The notes under the pieces are model-generated. The model saw nothing but the letters and a program-made list of their open reading frames with translations. It was not told the DNA's origin and made no database searches. Made by a program: the position numbers and the translations under genes. This document shows, in pieces, positions 39,594 through 41,004 of a DNA stretch of 41,004 nt; the first letter of the stretch is position 1; every line of letters starts with the position of its first letter. Source of the stretch: Lachnospiraceae bacterium (lineage in GTDB: Bacteria > Bacillota > Clostridia > Lachnospirales > Lachnospiraceae); assembly GCA_004556655.1 (NCBI GenBank), contig SFGF01000065.1, positions 1-41,004 on the forward strand, given 5' to 3'.

Positions 39594-39640
39594 ACAGCAA
39601 GAACGGATTTACCGGGGTTCGATTCCCGGCGGTGCTGTTT
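39592..39640 (+). ncRNA. tRNA-like minihelix (acceptor plus T-arm only)
   Basis: AAACAGCA (39592-39599) pairs perfectly with TGCTGTTT (39633-39640), and between them lies ACCGGGGTTCGATTCCCGGC, a T-arm with the TTCGATT loop. There is no D or anticodon arm; only 12 nt separate acceptor and T-stem. It could be a decayed tRNA or a real minihelix. A further structured stretch (TCGTG...CACGA) follows to about 39,690. Confidence 0.55.
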
Positions 39641-39706
39641 TCTCGTGTTTATAGTCGGGTTGGCAACCGATATAGGCGGCACGACAAACGAAACGCAAGC
39701 CAATAA

Positions 39707-39740
39707 GAAAAGCCGGGGCCGGCTCATTCCGCACCGGCCC
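39707..39740 (-). terminator. Intrinsic terminator closing the accessory operon
   Basis: GGGCCGG and CCGGCCC form a 7-bp stem with an 11-nt loop, followed by CGGCTTTTC on the minus strand. It lies 12 nt after the ASCH-like gene and keeps that operon from running into the plus-strand unit. Confidence 0.7.
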
Positions 39741-39751
39741 TTCCTCTGTAA

Positions 39752-40477
39752 TCAGTTTTGCTCTTCTATTACCCTCTCAAATTCAATCACCCACACCCAT
39801 GGATTTACGTCCCAGCCATAGCGGTCAAGGTCGGATTTCTTTATGGTGGAATCCCAAATTTGCATAAATTCCACCATTGGAGGTTCTAACCATCCTGTGT
39901 TCATGCAATCAGTACAACCATATGGTCCTAAACTAGCATGGTCACACCTTACACCCTGTGCGCCTTCATTAAGTGCATCTTTATCTGTCATATCTCGTAA
40001 TCGCTCCACCCGTACATCCGTTACCTTCAGAAATATTCTGGCGGCTTCCTTTGGCATATGGATTGACGGACGCCATTCTGGCATGTTTTCATACATCATT
40101 TCTCCATACTTATCAAACGTACCATCTGATACCGATATCGTCATAGCAGAATCTTCTTCCGATTTGTCACCACGATAAATAAATGTCACTTTATTACCGG
40201 AAGACCACATATTTGATATATTCCACGTTTCCCGGACATACAGGATATCTCCCGGCTGATATGGTGGATATTTTTCGTAAAACTCCTTTTCAGTTAGCGA
40301 TGTACTTCCCGGAGGTGCTACTGCAACTACCCATTCATCATATTTAAGCCATTTATCCTCAATCTTCTTTGACGGGAGTCGCCTTGTCACCGTCTTTCTT
40401 CCTTCCAGTATCGCCCGAACCATATCCGTATTGAACAGAATCGGTTTTGCTACCTGTAACAACTCTTCTCGTTTCAT
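39752..40477 (-). CDS. ASCH/PUA-like phage protein
   Basis: 241 aa, starting MKREELLQVAKPILFNTDMV. The layout PILFNTDMVRAILEGRKTVT-RR, PYQPGDILYVRETWNISNMW, and further on RPSIHMPKEAARIFLKVTDV-RVERLRDMTDKDALNEGAQG is that of the ASCH/PUA-like protein carried by many phages. Later Cys residues (CDHASLGPYGCTDCMNTGW) may bind zinc. ASCH domains are thought to bind RNA or modified nucleotides. It overlaps the upstream gene by 4 bp. Exact role unknown. Confidence 0.75.
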   Translation of the reverse strand: MKREELLQVAKPILFNTDMVRAILEGRKTVTRRLPSKKIEDKWLKYDEWVVAVAPPGSTSLTEKEFYEKYPPYQPGDILYVRETWNISNMWSSGNKVTFIYRGDKSEEDSAMTISVSDGTFDKYGEMMYENMPEWRPSIHMPKEAARIFLKVTDVRVERLRDMTDKDALNEGAQGVRCDHASLGPYGCTDCMNTGWLEPPMVEFMQIWDSTIKKSDLDRYGWDVNPWVWVIEFERVIEEQN

Positions 40478-40878
40478 TCTTCCTCACTCCAATCATAACA
40501 ATTGATCCTGCAATATTCCCCATACTCCGGGCGTTTTTTGCATGTGCTTTTTAATCCGCAGTCGTTGCAACTGTTTAGCTTACTGATGTTTTCACTATGT
40601 ATTTTATACCCACAGTGTTTGCAACCTGCCTGCTTCTCCACCGCCTCCCGGACTTCTTCCAGGGTACCAATCCGTTGATAATCTTCCAAATCCGTCATCT
40701 TCACCGCATAACCATGCTGCATTCTTATTATCTCTGCAGGTGTCATTCCGGTTTTATGGTATTCATGCAGCTCCTTCATGGTGGAAATAGCCGTTTTATA
40801 TGCATCAACAAGATGTGGGATTTGTTCAAATGTTTTAATTCCCTCTCGTAATATTTCAATTGCTTCCTGATAATCCAT
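40474..40878 (-). CDS. Cys-rich small phage protein
   Basis: 134 aa from ATG 40878 (GGAGGG 7 nt upstream), starting MDYQEAIEILREGIKTFEQI. The N-terminal half is helical; from residue 85 cysteines are frequent: CKHCGYKIHS, LNSCNDCGLKSTC and YCRINCYDW, a possible zinc-binding tail. Proteins of this type recur in the early accessory regions of Clostridia phages. It overlaps the ASCH-like gene and belongs to its operon. Function unknown. Confidence 0.6.
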   Translation of the reverse strand: MDYQEAIEILREGIKTFEQIPHLVDAYKTAISTMKELHEYHKTGMTPAEIIRMQHGYAVKMTDLEDYQRIGTLEEVREAVEKQAGCKHCGYKIHSENISKLNSCNDCGLKSTCKKRPEYGEYCRINCYDWSEEE

Positions 40879-40880
40879 CG

Positions 40881-41004
40881 TCAGCCCTCCTGTTCCAGTA
40901 GTTCCGGATTGTCGAAAACATTTCCACAAACCTCAAAATTTTGTTCTGTGAAAGCATCTATTTCATCCACATCGTTACTTCCTTTTTCTCTTGTATAAAA
41001 TCCA
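40881..41004 (-). CDS. C-terminal end of a gene entering from the right edge
   Basis: The last 40 codons are visible: GFYTREKGSNDVDEIDAFTE, then a tail ending NPELLEQEG and TGA. The next gene starts 2 nt after its stop, so they form one operon. Too short to assign a function; acidic and probably globular at this end. Confidence 0.5.
   Translation of the reverse strand, partial: GFYTREKGSNDVDEIDAFTEQNFEVCGNVFDNPELLEQEG

Overview
The window is a stretch of a tailed-phage (siphovirus-type) genome or prophage. The best guess for the host is a gut Clostridia bacterium of Lachnospiraceae type. Evidence: low GC, strong AGGAGG ribosome binding sites, an HK97-type capsid, an SPP1-gp6-like portal, a TP901-like tape measure, LLH-type holin, DUF3789 and many small zinc-ribbon proteins typical of Firmicutes phages. 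No integrase, replicase or chromosomal flank is visible, so prophage versus free phage cannot be decided. Almost everything is on the minus strand, so the genome reads from high to low coordinates. Only a small block at 39,090-39,640 runs on the plus strand.

Layout in the direction of transcription: (1) 41,004-39,752, end of an early/accessory operon (ASCH/PUA-like protein and small proteins) closed by a terminator. (2) 39,640-38,117, a control region: a ribbon-helix-helix regulator with a BRO/antirepressor-like gene on the minus strand, two small plus-strand genes diverging from it, four shared TGGGTACATA repeats, a hammerhead-like RNA and a tRNA-like minihelix. (3) 38,000-37,250, about twelve AAGTGATT-type repeats, then a strong promoter with operator-like repeats and an attenuator before the small terminase gene (37,228-36,632). 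(4) 36,350-33,600, a mostly non-coding tRNA/structured-RNA island separating TerS from TerL, followed by an AbiJ-like abortive-infection gene. (5) 32,534-30,313, small zinc-binding/hypothetical genes, one split by an in-frame TAA. (6) 30,272-28,052, TerL and an ArpU/RinA-like late regulator. (7) 27,980-24,690, an accessory cassette (dGTPase, an unknown partner, a membrane protein) lying between tRNA-Met and tRNA-Asn. (8) 24,671-11,516, head and tail genes in canonical order: portal, scaffold, capsid, connectors, tail tube, frameshifted G/GT chaperone, tape measure, Dit-like. (9) 11,507-2,091, a large modular tail-tip protein, fibre/adaptor proteins and a set of small appendage proteins. (10) 1,678-1, the lysis region with a tandem-domain Tad2 (anti-Thoeris) gene and the start of a probable lysin.

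The most striking element is at 2,395-4,647. Four small tail-appendage genes with Arg/Met-rich N-termini follow the fibre gene. The first is translationally coupled to the fibre. Each of the other three is preceded by its own leader ORF containing a long pure tetra- or pentanucleotide repeat. In all three leaders only one of the three reading frames passes beyond the repeat to the start codon of the next gene; the other two hit TGA or TAA at once. In two leaders the open frame runs through an intrinsic-terminator hairpin; in the third it runs into a hairpin that encloses the downstream start codon. This looks like a combinatorial phase-variation switch for receptor-binding proteins, set by repeat slippage and read out by ribosome-controlled transcription termination or start-codon unmasking. 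As sequenced, cassette 1 would be ON and cassettes 2 and 3 OFF.

Other notable points: two candidate host-conflict loci (dGTPase cassette, AbiJ-like gene) and one anti-defence gene (tandem Tad2) in one phage; a tRNA with UUA anticodon interrupted by a 45-nt insertion between direct repeats, with a nearby gene carrying one in-frame TAA; and about 2 kb of non-coding sequence among tRNAs that is a candidate for a large ornate phage RNA (ROOL/GOLLD type).
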